The notes: a model not told the origin generated them from the letters alone. Shown: positions 53,234 to 62,850, counted from the first letter of the stretch. The stretch is DNA of 64,000 bases from Thiomicrorhabdus sp041583835 (GCF_041583835.1 NZ_JBFHFC010000009.1:26786-90785), one strand, 5' to 3'. Program-made: numbers and translations.

Positions 53234-53929
53234 ATGTCTAAACAACCTGTGAAAGCGATGATTCTTGCCGCCGGGCGCGGCAATCGTTTGCGTCCGTTGA
53301 CCGATACCATCCCTAAGCCGTTGGTACCGCTGTGCGGCAAACCGTTGATTGAATATCACATTGAAAAGTTGGCTGCAGCCGGGGTGCAAGAAATAGTCAT
53401 CAATCACGCTTGGCTCGGCGAACAGATCGAGCAGGCTTTAGGTAATGGCGAGCGTTGGGGACTGAAAATCGTTTATTCAGCAGAGCCCGAAGGGGGCTTG
53501 GAAACGGCCGGTGGCATTATCAATGCTCTGCCTCTGCTGGGCGACGAAGCGTTTTTAGTGGTTAACGGCGACGTCTATACCGATATGGATTTCGCTCCGT
53601 TGATTGAGCAGGTGCGTTCCTTATCCGGTGACGGCAATCGACTTGCACATTTGGTGTTGGTTCCCAGCCCCGAGTTCAATGCCAAAGGCGACTTCGGGCT
53701 GAATACGGATAGCCGAGTGCAAAGCGAAGGGGAACACACCTTTGCCGGTTTGAGCGTGTTGCACCCGAATCTATTTAAAGACATGGAAGTCGGGTTCATT
53801 AAACTTGCACCGATTCTGCGTGAGGCCATGCAGGCCGGAAAGGTAAGCGGTGTACTCTATGAAGGATTCTGGTCGGATATCGGCACACATGAAAGGTTGC
53901 ACGAGGCCGAGCGGCTATTGTGTTCTTGA
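53234..53929 (+). CDS. murU: MurNAc-alpha-1-phosphate uridylyltransferase MurU (231 aa)
   Basis: MurU converts MurNAc-1-phosphate, the AmgK product, to UDP-MurNAc. It is a nucleotidyltransferase with the start MILAAGRGNRLRPLTD and the K in PKPLVPLCGKPLIEYH, then VVNGDVYTDMDF (metal-binding Asp). The ribosome binding site is AAGAGAG. It lies 24 nt after amgK. Together they make a two-step recycling branch that avoids fosfomycin-sensitive MurA in species where it was studied. Confidence 0.93.
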   Translation: MSKQPVKAMILAAGRGNRLRPLTDTIPKPLVPLCGKPLIEYHIEKLAAAGVQEIVINHAWLGEQIEQALGNGERWGLKIVYSAEPEGGLETAGGIINALPLLGDEAFLVVNGDVYTDMDFAPLIEQVRSLSGDGNRLAHLVLVPSPEFNAKGDFGLNTDSRVQSEGEHTFAGLSVLHPNLFKDMEVGFIKLAPILREAMQAGKVSGVLYEGFWSDIGTHERLHEAERLLCS

Positions 53930-53972
53930 ACTCCTCGGCTTTAATTCCATTCCATAAAATTCTACGGTTATT

Positions 53973-54710
53973 ATGACGTCGGACGAACGTTTGATTCGTA
54001 TCAATAAATTTCTTAGCGAAGCGGGTATCTGTTCCCGTAAACAGGCGGATCGCTTGATCGAGCAAGGGGAGGTTGAGGTCAACGGCCAACCCGCTTACCT
54101 GGGCATGAAAATTCGCGAGACCGATCAAGTGTCGGTTAGCGGTCGTGGAATCGAAAGCAAACCCGAGCCGGTTTATCTTCTTTACCATAAGCCGGTGGGC
54201 ATTACCTGTACACACGATCTCGCCGTTAAGGGCAATCTGGTCGACGCACTCGATTTTCCGCAACGGGTATTTGCCGTGGGGAGGTTGGACAAAGCCTCAG
54301 AAGGGTTGATGCTGTTGACCAATGACGGGGAAATCGTTAATAAAATTCTTCGCGTCGAGAATGCCCATCAGAAGCGCTATCAAGTGACGGTGGATAAAGC
54401 GATCACGCCGGCTTTTTTGCAAGCGATGGCGGCCGGGGTCGAAATTCTGGACACGGTTACCCGTCCCTGTCAGGTCAGCCAACGCTCCGAGGATTGTTTT
54501 GAAATTGTTCTGACTCAGGGATTGAACAGGCAGATTCGCAGGATGTGCAAGGCGTTGGGCTATCGGGTCACTCGGTTACGACGTTTGCGCATCATGCATT
54601 TAGAACTGGACGGTTTGTCCGAAGGAGAATGGCGATTGTTGACGCCTGAAGAGCGTAACCAATTAACACTGCAATTGCGAGATTCGAGCAGTCTGGCCAA
54701 AACGCTTTAG
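53973..54710 (+). CDS. rluF: 23S rRNA pseudouridine synthase RluF-type (245 aa)
   Basis: This is a pseudouridine synthase of the RsuA/RluB/E/F family. An S4 domain (about 8-60: INKFLSEAGICSRKQADRLI) precedes the catalytic domain with VGRLDKASEGLMLLTNDG, which holds the catalytic Asp. The EF-like segments VTVDKAITPAF and GVEILDTVTRPCQV resemble E. coli RluF more than RluB or RsuA. The RluF target in E. coli is U2604. No Shine-Dalgarno is evident. It follows murU after 43 nt. Confidence 0.88.
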   Translation: MTSDERLIRINKFLSEAGICSRKQADRLIEQGEVEVNGQPAYLGMKIRETDQVSVSGRGIESKPEPVYLLYHKPVGITCTHDLAVKGNLVDALDFPQRVFAVGRLDKASEGLMLLTNDGEIVNKILRVENAHQKRYQVTVDKAITPAFLQAMAAGVEILDTVTRPCQVSQRSEDCFEIVLTQGLNRQIRRMCKALGYRVTRLRRLRIMHLELDGLSEGEWRLLTPEERNQLTLQLRDSSSLAKTL

Positions 54711-54839
54711 TGTAAGATCCAGTCTCCAAAAAGATCACTTAATCTGAGATAACTTTAGGCTAAGTTTTGTTTCAATACATGTCTGTTGTTTTAAAATGTA
54801 GTTAAAGAAAACGTGTTCATAAATTAAAAGGAAAATGAC

Positions 54840-55106
54840 ATGAGCCATAAGCATAAAGCGGTTATTGAAAAAGTGTTTGCCCATCCGATTTCAACAAGCA
54901 TCGACTGGAAGCAGTTGCAACATGCGTTAGAGCATTTTGGTGCGGAGATTGAGATTTCCGGTTCTAACCGTGCAAAGATTGTAATGAACGGACAAGAGAT
55001 TGTGATTGGATTGCCACATCACGGGCATGAAATTGCCGATAAAACGGAAGTGACTCAATTGCGTCATTTCTTGGAAGCGGTTAAGTTGACACCGGACGCC
55101 ATCTAA
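54840..55106 (+). CDS. Solo HicA-like small protein (88 aa)
   Basis: The fold is that of the HicA/YcfA family (dsRNA-binding-like): WKQLQHALEHFGAEIEI, then an altered catalytic patch. Active HicA toxins have a G-S-H core; here the equivalent is GSNRAK, where the histidine is replaced by asparagine. No HicB antitoxin gene is adjacent. The sequence PHHGHEIADKTEVTQLRHFLE follows. It is therefore likely a non-toxic relative. AAAGGAAA precedes the ATG and a terminator follows. Confidence 0.8.
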   Translation: MSHKHKAVIEKVFAHPISTSIDWKQLQHALEHFGAEIEISGSNRAKIVMNGQEIVIGLPHHGHEIADKTEVTQLRHFLEAVKLTPDAI

Positions 55107-55133
55107 TCGGATTGTGTTGAAAACTTCCCTAAT

Positions 55134-55162
55134 AAAAAGGCCTGAATATTCAGGCCTTTTTT
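55134..55162. terminator. Bidirectional terminator after the HicA-like gene
   Basis: AAAAAGGCCTGA-ATAT-TCAGGCCTTTTT is a perfect palindrome with A and T flanks, between convergent genes. Confidence 0.92.
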
Positions 55163-55196
55163 GTAACTGTCTTATGGTGACGTTCAAAAGTATGAT

Positions 55197-56069
55197 TTAC
55201 GCGTTTAACGTCTTATTTTTCTGCCAGACGAACCAGCTGAAGGCCGCGCCGCTGACAAACATCAGTAACGAATAGGTGACGGCCGGAATCATCATCACCT
55301 CATTGCCGATCAGCGTACCGGCGACAACTAAAGCCAACGTACCGTTTTGAATTCCAACTTCGAAACCGATTGAAACCGATTGCGGATGCGATAGTCTGCT
55401 CAGTTTCGCCATCTGGTAACCTAAAATCAGAACCACCACATTCAATAGCAATGTCGCCAGACCAGCTTGTGCAAAGAAGCCCGCCATGTTGTCGGCGTTT
55501 TTCAGAACGATTAAGGTGATGATCAACAACAGGAATAGAATCGAGAACCATTTCAAAAGGTTTTCGATTTTGGCCGCCGCATTAGGCCAACGCGCCAATA
55601 CTGCCATCCCTAATGCGACCGGAATGATGGTGATGACTAACAGCTGTACGATGGTTTTCATCACCGGCAAGCTGAATTCGGTCGCATTCCCCATAAAGTA
55701 ATTCATACTTAAGGCCGCAATCAACGGGATGGTAAAAGGGGTAACGACGCTGACCACGGCGGTAAGACTGATGGAAAGCGAGACATCGCCTTTTGACAGG
55801 TAGGTGAACATATTCGAGGTTGCACCGCCGGGGGCGAGGGCGATAATCATCAAGCCGACTGCAATTTCCGGAGAAAGGTTTAAAGCGACGGCAATGATGA
55901 AGGCCGCGATCGGTAGCAATAACATCTGTCCGATCAAGCCGATGCCGACGGCTTTGGGGGACTTCAATACGCTTTTGAAGTCCGCCAGTCGCAGGGATAA
56001 TCCCATACCGAACATAATCAGGAATAGCGCAGCGGGAAGGATAACTTTTGTAAGCAGGTCTGGAGACAT
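55197..56069 (-). CDS. Bile acid:sodium symporter family protein (290 aa)
   Basis: About nine to ten membrane helices span the whole length, as in BASS/ASBT transporters. The conserved sodium-site region is represented by APGGATSNMFTYLSKGDV and IGFEVGIQNGTLALVV, which carry the polar residues (E, Q, N) that ligate Na+ in this family. Bacteria use these carriers for small organic anions such as pantoate or pyruvate; the substrate is not predictable. GGAAA precedes the ATG. Confidence 0.9.
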   Translation of the reverse strand: MSPDLLTKVILPAALFLIMFGMGLSLRLADFKSVLKSPKAVGIGLIGQMLLLPIAAFIIAVALNLSPEIAVGLMIIALAPGGATSNMFTYLSKGDVSLSISLTAVVSVVTPFTIPLIAALSMNYFMGNATEFSLPVMKTIVQLLVITIIPVALGMAVLARWPNAAAKIENLLKWFSILFLLLIITLIVLKNADNMAGFFAQAGLATLLLNVVVLILGYQMAKLSRLSHPQSVSIGFEVGIQNGTLALVVAGTLIGNEVMMIPAVTYSLLMFVSGAAFSWFVWQKNKTLNA

Positions 56070-56203
56070 GAAATTTTCCGGTTTTGTGAATTAAGTTGTT
56101 GGGATTGTATAAGACGGGATCGAAAACACAATCCTAAAACGATGACGTTAGCGCTGATGTTTTTTATGACGGGGTAAATTTTTTCCCGGACGGAGGTTTT
56201 CGC

Positions 56204-56848
56204 TTAAAAAGCTTCGTTGCCGATAACCGTGAGTCCGACCGAAGTCCAAGCCTGCATTCCACCCCGGTAGTATTTGATCTTGTTTGCCGGGTACCCCAAT
56301 TTGAGAAGGGAGTAATTGTTGGTTTTTACCGCAGCAGGAGTCTGCCCGCAGAAGTGGCCGTTGCAGTAGGCGACAATGGTTTTTGCATGACTGAAATCGA
56401 AATCGCCGTTGGGTTTGGTTTTGACGTTAAAATATTTTTCCAAGGCTTCAATGGCATCAAGTTCGTTGTTGAACGTCGACATCGGGACATTGATGGCGCC
56501 CAGAATGCGCAGGCGTTCAAACCAAATGGTCGGTCGGGTATCGACTAGAATGATAGAAGGGTCGGTTTGCATGCGTTGCATATAATCGATCACATCCAAT
56601 TCGCCGATGGTTTCTACCCCGGGGGCAAGGTGCATTGGCTGCAAATGACCGACGGTGGTATTAGTGTAAAGGTCGGTTAGGGTGATTCTAGGGTCTTGGT
56701 TGCGCTGAATCACATAAGTTTGGCCGTGCAGCTTAATGGTAATCGACTTCACGCCTTCGGTCAGTTGCACTTCTCCCGATGAACTTTCGGCATGTAGGCC
56801 ATGACTAAATAGTGTCGCTAATACAAACATCAGACTCGAAAATTTCAT
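56204..56848 (-). CDS. Periplasmic rhodanese-like protein (214 aa)
   Basis: A signal peptide (about 1-20, LHA) is followed by a segment rich in beta structure and then a rhodanese domain (about 90-205): SIILVDTRPTIWFERLRILGAINVP and KTIVAYCNGHFCGQ, whose first cysteine is the candidate sulfurtransferase nucleophile. A second cysteine three residues after the loop may form a disulfide. Export suggests a role in periplasmic sulfur handling, as with the DsrE-like gene in this window. ATG 56848 is chosen by AGGAG 6 nt upstream; an earlier in-frame ATG at 56890 reaches into the previous gene. Confidence 0.88.
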   Translation of the reverse strand: MKFSSLMFVLATLFSHGLHAESSSGEVQLTEGVKSITIKLHGQTYVIQRNQDPRITLTDLYTNTTVGHLQPMHLAPGVETIGELDVIDYMQRMQTDPSIILVDTRPTIWFERLRILGAINVPMSTFNNELDAIEALEKYFNVKTKPNGDFDFSHAKTIVAYCNGHFCGQTPAAVKTNNYSLLKLGYPANKIKYYRGGMQAWTSVGLTVIGNEAF

Positions 56849-56886
56849 GACAACTCCTGTTACCGCGTAATGACTCGAGCGTAAAA

Positions 56887-57777
56887 TCACCCCCGCTGTT
56901 TTGAGTTTAACCGATCAAAAAAATATTTTCCTAAAACCACAATTAAAATGCCGCCGAGTATCAAAATCGTCGATAAAACCAGTCGCAACGTGATCGCTTC
57001 CGAAACGAAGAGGACGCCGCCGAAAACCGCCAATACCGGAACCAATAATTGTACGACGGCGGCTTGAGTGGAAGACAGGCCTCCGAGTGCAATGTACCAA
57101 AGGGTATACCCGATTCCGGAAGCGATTCCGCCGGACAAGACCGCGAGCAAAATGCCCTCGTAAGTATAGTGTTGTGTGTTTAAGGTCAGAACCGCCAAAA
57201 GAACGACCATCGGTAACGTTCGGATGAAGTTGTAGGCCGTATCGGTCAACGGGTTTTGCGAGCCGCGGCCGATTAAAGTATATATTCCCCAGGCGATACC
57301 CGATACGGCCATTAATACGAAGCCTTCAGGCGAAGGGGCGCTCACACCGGGTAAAACTAAGGCCACAAAGCCTGAAAAGGCGATAGCCATGCCGATCCAT
57401 TCGCTGATGAGCAGTCGGCCGCCCGAAAATAGCGTGATCAGGATGATGCTGATTTGTACCGCCCCGAACAGTATCAATGCGCCGGTTCCGGTTTCCAGCG
57501 TCAGATAAGCGTAGGAAAAACAGATGGCATATAAAAATAGCATCAGGCCGGCCGTCCAACTTCCTTTACTGACGTTTTTGTCGGTTTGAGTCGTGAATGA
57601 GACGATGGTCAGCAAGACTAAAGCACCGGAAAACAGTCGAATCATCGTAAAACCGGCCGGATCAATTGCTTGGTTATCCAATGCCAGACGGTTCAGTACC
57701 GAATTTGCTGCAAAGGCGATCAATGCCAGTCCGGTAAACAGAATGGTTTTGGATAGAGGTGTATTTGTGAGTGGCAA
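56887..57777 (-). CDS. EamA/DMT family transporter (296 aa)
   Basis: Ten hydrophobic helices form two EamA repeats of five, as in the drug/metabolite transporter superfamily. FTMIRLFSGALVLL and LWYIALGGLSSTQAAVVQLLVPV are repeat-typical. The substrate is unknown; family members export amino acids, sugars or metabolites. The start codon is TTG, 6 nt after GGAG. It reads toward the rhodanese gene with a 38-nt gap. Confidence 0.9.
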   Translation of the reverse strand: MPLTNTPLSKTILFTGLALIAFAANSVLNRLALDNQAIDPAGFTMIRLFSGALVLLTIVSFTTQTDKNVSKGSWTAGLMLFLYAICFSYAYLTLETGTGALILFGAVQISIILITLFSGGRLLISEWIGMAIAFSGFVALVLPGVSAPSPEGFVLMAVSGIAWGIYTLIGRGSQNPLTDTAYNFIRTLPMVVLLAVLTLNTQHYTYEGILLAVLSGGIASGIGYTLWYIALGGLSSTQAAVVQLLVPVLAVFGGVLFVSEAITLRLVLSTILILGGILIVVLGKYFFDRLNSKQRG

Positions 57778-57917
57778 TGAAGGCTCCGGCAGTGAAGTGG
57801 TTGAGCAAATTATAAACTTGCTTGGAGAGTGAAACGAGTCAAAAGTGGGGGTGATCGTTTACAGTTTCTCGATAAACGCAATCTAAAAGAGGGGGCGATG
57901 GGAAGGAAGGATCATCT

Positions 57918-59192
57918 TTATTCATCGTTTGTTTGCGGAATCAGGAAGTAATGTGAAATGCCTTCGTTATCGACCGTGACACGGTTGTTGTATTGTTCGC
58001 TATTAAGGAATTTAAATAGATCCTCGGGCGCCATCGGTCTGGCAAAGTAGAATCCTTGTCCGATATCGCAACCCATGTTTTGTAGAAGATGCACGACATG
58101 CAGGTTTTCGATGCCTTCCGCTACGACGTTCAAATTAAGGTTGCGCGACATTTTGATGGTGTCGCCGGTCAGGATTTCCAGGCGTTTGTCGTTATTGAGT
58201 TTGTCGACGAATAGACGGTCGATTTTGAGTTCAGTGAAAGGCATGCGTTTGATGTTTTCCAATACCGCCGTTCCGGTGCCGAAATCGTCGATGGACAGTT
58301 TAAAACCTTTGAGTCTCAAACGAGCCAAAATATCGAGGCCGGTTTTAAGATGCTGGATGGCGCTGCTTTCGGTGATTTCAATAATCAATTTGTTCGGTTG
58401 AATTCCCATTAATTTGGCTTTTGCGGCCAATTTATCGGGAAAATCGAGTTCGTTTAAATCAAGTGCGGAAACGTTGATTGAAATTGTGAGGTTGGGATAT
58501 TTTTTAAAATGGGTTTGATAATCGAGCGCTAATCGATCAATGATCTTTTCCAGAAAACGTTGATTAAGACCGTTTGATTCCATTTGTTTGATAAAACGGT
58601 TCGGATAGATCAATCGCCCATCTCGATCTTGAATTCGTGCAAGAGATTCAATGCCGATGACTTCATAGTCGGCTAGATTGACTTGCGGTTGATAATGCAA
58701 AACGACTCTCGACTCCTCTAAGGCTTCTTGAATTTCCTCCGCACTTAATTCTTGAATATCATTTTTCGATCGTTTCGACTGAGTCTCATTAAGTTCGTGT
58801 TGTTGACTTGATGACTTGAATTCACTGATTAAAGCTTTTATATCCTGAATACTGAAAGGTTTTTTTAACGGAGGCAGCAATTTGAGTTCGTGCGCTTCTG
58901 CAAGATCGAATGCCGTGCCGAGAACATTTTCGTCATAACCGCTCATAAGAACGATAGAACCGGAATACTGAAGCTCTGATAAAGAACGGATCAGTTCAAC
59001 TCCGTCGCGTCCCGGCATATTCAGGTCGAGGAAGATCAGTTGTACGTTAGGGTACTTACTCAGTTCACTTTCAAAAAATTCAGGTTGATGATGGTAAGCA
59101 GCGACCACGTCGAGCATCTCTGCAACATCCGAAATCAGTTCTCCGAAGGCTGGTTCGTCGTCCATAATGAAGATTTGAGTGTCCATGTTCAT
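57918..59192 (-). CDS. Response regulator with EAL domain (REC-EAL, 424 aa)
   Basis: A receiver domain (about 1-125) with the acidic pair MDDEP and phospho-acceptor D in LIFLDLNMPG is joined to a c-di-GMP phosphodiesterase domain (about 155-400). The EAL triplet reads ESL, but the other catalytic residues are in place: INVS (N), ITESS (E), IDDFGTG (DD), LKIDRLFV (K), VAEGIEN (E) and QGFYFARP (Q). The enzyme is therefore likely active. Its ATG overlaps the stop of the hybrid kinase gene by 4 nt, making the kinase its probable partner. Confidence 0.92.
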   Translation of the reverse strand: MNMDTQIFIMDDEPAFGELISDVAEMLDVVAAYHHQPEFFESELSKYPNVQLIFLDLNMPGRDGVELIRSLSELQYSGSIVLMSGYDENVLGTAFDLAEAHELKLLPPLKKPFSIQDIKALISEFKSSSQQHELNETQSKRSKNDIQELSAEEIQEALEESRVVLHYQPQVNLADYEVIGIESLARIQDRDGRLIYPNRFIKQMESNGLNQRFLEKIIDRLALDYQTHFKKYPNLTISINVSALDLNELDFPDKLAAKAKLMGIQPNKLIIEITESSAIQHLKTGLDILARLRLKGFKLSIDDFGTGTAVLENIKRMPFTELKIDRLFVDKLNNDKRLEILTGDTIKMSRNLNLNVVAEGIENLHVVHLLQNMGCDIGQGFYFARPMAPEDLFKFLNSEQYNNRVTVDNEGISHYFLIPQTNDE

Positions 59193-61798
59193 TCGCTTCC
59201 TTGCAATGCTTTTTGGATGGCGTCCCGAATGCCTTTTGATTGATATGGCTTGCGGACGAATACCAGATTTTCCGGAAGCAGATGCCGATTCTGGAGCATT
59301 TCTTCAGAGAAGCCACTGGTCAAAATGACCTTGGTATCAGGATAATCAGAGTGGATTATCTTGAACAATTCCAAGCCGTCGATGTCTCCGGGCATGACGA
59401 TGTCTGAAAAGACCAGATCGTAGTTTTTCTTCTGTAGTTGTTCTTTGGCTTCATCGGCACTGTGGCAAATCTCGCATTCAAACCCTAGTTTTTCCAGGAA
59501 GGCTTCGGCGACTTCCGCCAAATCGGGTTCGTCGTCGACCACGAGTGCTTTCAAGCCGTTATAGTATGTGATTTCGCCCTCGTTCAGATGGTCAGAATAG
59601 GCCTTTGTACCCTTGTCCGACTGTTCGTTGACCGGCAGGTAGAGGTGGATGCTGGTTCCTTTTCCCTCTTCGCTGTAAATGCGCATATGACCTTTGGACT
59701 GCTTGATGAATCCGTAAATCATCGCCAGACCGAGACCGGTTCCTTTGCCTTTTTCCTTGGTGGTGAAAAACGGCTCCAGCACCTTGTCGATTAACGCTTT
59801 CGGGATTCCGCTACCGGTATCGGTGATGTCGATCAAAACGTATTCTCCGGAAGGTACAGGTTCCGGAAGTGCACGCGTATACTCGTCCGATAAGGTGACT
59901 TCGGACGCGTTTAGAAAGATAATGCCGCCTTCGGGCATGGCGTCACGTGCGTTGACTGCCAGATTGATTATCGCATTGGTCAGCTCGTTGGGATCGACGA
60001 CGACCAGTGGCAGATTGTCTTCAATGTTCAGTTTAATCGTTATACGATCTTTGATACTTCGTTGCAGCATGTCCTGAAGCTCGTTCAGCAGTTGGTTCAG
60101 GTTGACCGCTTCGACTTCGAGCGATTTTTTGCGGGATATAGTCAGGAGTTTCTGTGTCAGGTCAGCGGCCGACATGGCTGCCTTTTTGACTTGGCCGAGT
60201 CGTTTTCCGGCTTTGCTGTCTTCTTCCACATCCATTTCCAGCAATTCCAGGTTGCCCATCATGATTCCCAATAGATTGTTGAAGTCGTGGGCGATGCCGC
60301 CGGTGAGTTGGCCGAGTGCCTCCATTTTCTGAGTTTGGCGCATCTGTTCCTCGAAGGCGTTGTGGGAGGTCACATCGCGAATCAGAGTAATGGCTTTAAT
60401 TTCATTGTCGGCCATGAAAGGGTCGATGAGAACTTCCAACAATACTTCCGAACCGTTCGGGTGTTGGTAGTGGAAGGGACGATTGCGTGTGACTTTGATT
60501 CTTCTTGGCGCTCGATAGAACTCCTGTCGGTAGGCGCGGTGTTTGTTTCTGAAGTTTTCCGGCATCAGGGATTCGATTTCCTTGCCCAGGAGAAGTTCTG
60601 ACGGAATACCCAGAATGGTCTCGATCATGGGGTTGGTTCTTTCGATGATGCCGGATTGGTTGACCACCATCAGGCCGTCAGGCACGGCATTAATCAGTTT
60701 TTCGAATTGCTGGTTAATCTCCTTGAGGTGGGTTTCGCGTTTGGATAAGTTATGAACCAGATAACTTAAACGGTTGCCGGTACGGATCGAGTAGAGAGCC
60801 ATCAGGCTCAGTAGCAGGGCAATCAGGTACGGCCATTGGTTTTGCCACCAGAATGTGCCGATCATATGAGATTTGTTGAGTTTGCCGACGATGTACCATG
60901 GAAGGTCATTCGCTTGGGTGACGAGTATATTTGCTGTTAGATGGTTTTCACAATCGCCCAAGCTGCAGATTTTATGGAAAGCGTAATAATCGTCTCCAAG
61001 GGAGAATTCCTGATTGTTTCTATTCTCGGTCAACGCCGCCCATAACTTTGGATCGCTCTGTCGTATGGAACTTTCCGGTTTATTGAACATGAACCCCCAG
61101 GAAGTGACGGGTTGAGTGCTGAACAGGTAGTATCCCTGATTGTTTATCAGGGAGAAGTCGCCCGTCATTTGGTCGAGTTGGTTTTCGACCCGGTCGAGCA
61201 TCCGTTCGGCGTCATAATTCAGAACCAGATAACCGATCACTTGTTGATGAGAGTAGCCGGTAATCGGCGTCGCGAAGCGCAGCATCGGTCGCCAAGGCAT
61301 TTCGATCTCGCCTTGTTCGACGTTCAGATCCAGAGGCGACTGATAAATTTCACCCGGCTTTAGCCTTTCTGAGGAGGTGAAATAGTAGCGGTTCGATTTG
61401 TCTTGAAGCTGATCTTCCGGGATTCTGAAACTTTTGCCGTTTTTACGGTCAATGCGTACCACTTCATGGCCGGTTAGATCCAGGATGCGGATCTGGGCGT
61501 ATCTGCGGTTTTGTTCGGAGAACGTCACATATTCGTTGCATAGGTGGTTGTGAATGGCATCGGAAGATCCGAGCAGGACATCTTTGGCTTTGGTTTGGTG
61601 GCTCAGATAGTTTATGTCTGCATAGATTTGGGAGATCTCGTTGAGTATCGTACGGTTAGCTTGTTGTACCAAGTTAGTGAGCTGCTTTTTACTGGCGTTT
61701 TCCCTGACCTGGTTATCCATGTAAAAAATGGCAAGCATCAACCCGATGATAAGGATGAATATCGGTAGAACGAACAGTAGTTGGTGGCGATACTTCAT
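59189..61798 (-). CDS. Hybrid sensor histidine kinase with Cache, PAS and REC domains (869 aa)
   Basis: Two transmembrane helices (about 6-25 and 330-350) flank a large periplasmic Cache-type sensor region (about 30-325). A PAS domain (about 370-490) follows, then HisKA with the phospho-acceptor His in GGIAHDFNNLLG, HATPase with DTGSGIP and GTGLGLAM, and a C-terminal receiver (about 750-869) with DDEPD and the Asp in FSDIVMPG. ATG 61798 has AAAGG 9 nt upstream; TTG one codon earlier is the alternative. It is translated with the REC-EAL gene, so a periplasmic signal may control c-di-GMP. Confidence 0.93.
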   Translation of the reverse strand: MKYRHQLLFVLPIFILIIGLMLAIFYMDNQVRENASKKQLTNLVQQANRTILNEISQIYADINYLSHQTKAKDVLLGSSDAIHNHLCNEYVTFSEQNRRYAQIRILDLTGHEVVRIDRKNGKSFRIPEDQLQDKSNRYYFTSSERLKPGEIYQSPLDLNVEQGEIEMPWRPMLRFATPITGYSHQQVIGYLVLNYDAERMLDRVENQLDQMTGDFSLINNQGYYLFSTQPVTSWGFMFNKPESSIRQSDPKLWAALTENRNNQEFSLGDDYYAFHKICSLGDCENHLTANILVTQANDLPWYIVGKLNKSHMIGTFWWQNQWPYLIALLLSLMALYSIRTGNRLSYLVHNLSKRETHLKEINQQFEKLINAVPDGLMVVNQSGIIERTNPMIETILGIPSELLLGKEIESLMPENFRNKHRAYRQEFYRAPRRIKVTRNRPFHYQHPNGSEVLLEVLIDPFMADNEIKAITLIRDVTSHNAFEEQMRQTQKMEALGQLTGGIAHDFNNLLGIMMGNLELLEMDVEEDSKAGKRLGQVKKAAMSAADLTQKLLTISRKKSLEVEAVNLNQLLNELQDMLQRSIKDRITIKLNIEDNLPLVVVDPNELTNAIINLAVNARDAMPEGGIIFLNASEVTLSDEYTRALPEPVPSGEYVLIDITDTGSGIPKALIDKVLEPFFTTKEKGKGTGLGLAMIYGFIKQSKGHMRIYSEEGKGTSIHLYLPVNEQSDKGTKAYSDHLNEGEITYYNGLKALVVDDEPDLAEVAEAFLEKLGFECEICHSADEAKEQLQKKNYDLVFSDIVMPGDIDGLELFKIIHSDYPDTKVILTSGFSEEMLQNRHLLPENLVFVRKPYQSKGIRDAIQKALQGSE

Positions 61799-61940
61799 CA
61801 AGATAAACCTTTGTAGATCAATTCAATCGGATTTCTATCTTACGGGACGAGTATAAGATCTATCTAATACAAAATGCTTATAATATATGTGGAATTATTA
61901 ATGATTACGTTGTCACATTACAATCGATTTTATGTGTTGC

Positions 61941-61960
61941 TTATCGATTTAAGTCGATAA
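61941..61960. repeat. Inverted repeat upstream of yaaA
   Basis: TTATCGA-TTTAAG-TCGATAA is a 7-bp inverted repeat about 65 nt before yaaA, near a TATAAT at 61975-61980. A second ATCGATTT copy lies at 61923-61930. It could be an operator, which is not proven. Confidence 0.35.
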
Positions 61961-62024
61961 TCGGGCGAATGTCTTATAATGGACGGATTGAAATTCTAAA
62001 GTTTTACCAAAAAGGACGATCGTT

Positions 62025-62801
62025 ATGTTGATGCTTGTTTCCCCCGCTAAATCTCTGGACGAAACCACGCCGGTTCAAACCGATTTGCACACTCAGGGTG
62101 TCTTATTGGATCAGGCCGCGGAATTGATCGAGGAGTTAAAGCAGATCGGGCCGGTGGAAATCGGGCAGTTAATGCATATCAGCGACAAATTGGCAGAATT
62201 GAATTACGAGCGTTTTCAGGATTGGCAATTACCGTTTCCGGCAGATAAAGCCAAGCAAGCTGCTTGGTTGTTTAAGGGGGATGTATACCAAGGATTGGAT
62301 GCCTATTCGCTGAGTCCCGAAGGAATCGACTACATTCAAAATCATTTGCGTATTCTTTCCGGTCTTTACGGGTTACTTAAGCCTTGTGACGATATGTTAC
62401 CGTACCGTCTGGAGATGGGAACCAAGTTCGTTAATGCCAAAGGTAAGGATCTGTATGCGTTTTGGGGAAATCGAATTACCGATATTTTGAATGAAGAATT
62501 GGCTGAGCAGGGCAGTCAGACGTTGGTTAATCTGGCATCGAACGAGTACTTCAAAGCAGTGAAAACCAAGCAGTTGAAAGCACGCATTATCACTCCGATC
62601 TTTAAGGATTGGAAAAACGGTCAGTATAAGATCATCAGTTTTTACGCTAAAAAAGCACGTGGTTTGATGGCGCGTTATGCGGCCGATCAGCAGGTGGAAA
62701 ATGCAGAAGATTTGAAGTTTTTCGATGTGGACGGGTATCGATTCCAGCCTGATCTATCGTCAGAAACCGACTGGGTGTTTACTCGAAAGGTTGAAGAATA
62801 A
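62025..62801 (+). CDS. yaaA: Peroxide stress protein YaaA (258 aa)
   Basis: YaaA lowers free intracellular iron during hydrogen peroxide stress in E. coli. The family start MLMLVSPAKSLDE and the segments YQGLDAYSLS, RILSGLYGLLKPCD, NLASNEYFKAV and ISFYAKKARGLMARY are conserved. AAAAAGGA lies 8 nt before the ATG. A TATAAT is seen about 50 nt upstream. It is convergent with hslO, another redox-stress gene. Confidence 0.95.
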   Translation: MLMLVSPAKSLDETTPVQTDLHTQGVLLDQAAELIEELKQIGPVEIGQLMHISDKLAELNYERFQDWQLPFPADKAKQAAWLFKGDVYQGLDAYSLSPEGIDYIQNHLRILSGLYGLLKPCDDMLPYRLEMGTKFVNAKGKDLYAFWGNRITDILNEELAEQGSQTLVNLASNEYFKAVKTKQLKARIITPIFKDWKNGQYKIISFYAKKARGLMARYAADQQVENAEDLKFFDVDGYRFQPDLSSETDWVFTRKVEE

Positions 62802-62850
62802 GCATCTCAATGTTTAAAAGCCAATATTAACGATTGGTGCGTCAATATAA

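Noticed and set aside
54840..55106. A complete HicAB toxin-antitoxin system
   Set aside because: There is no hicB-like gene on either side and the catalytic histidine is missing.
57918..59192. REC-EAL protein as inactive because of ESL instead of EAL
   Set aside because: All other metal and catalytic residues are present and the middle residue of the triplet is not a metal ligand, so inactivity cannot be concluded.
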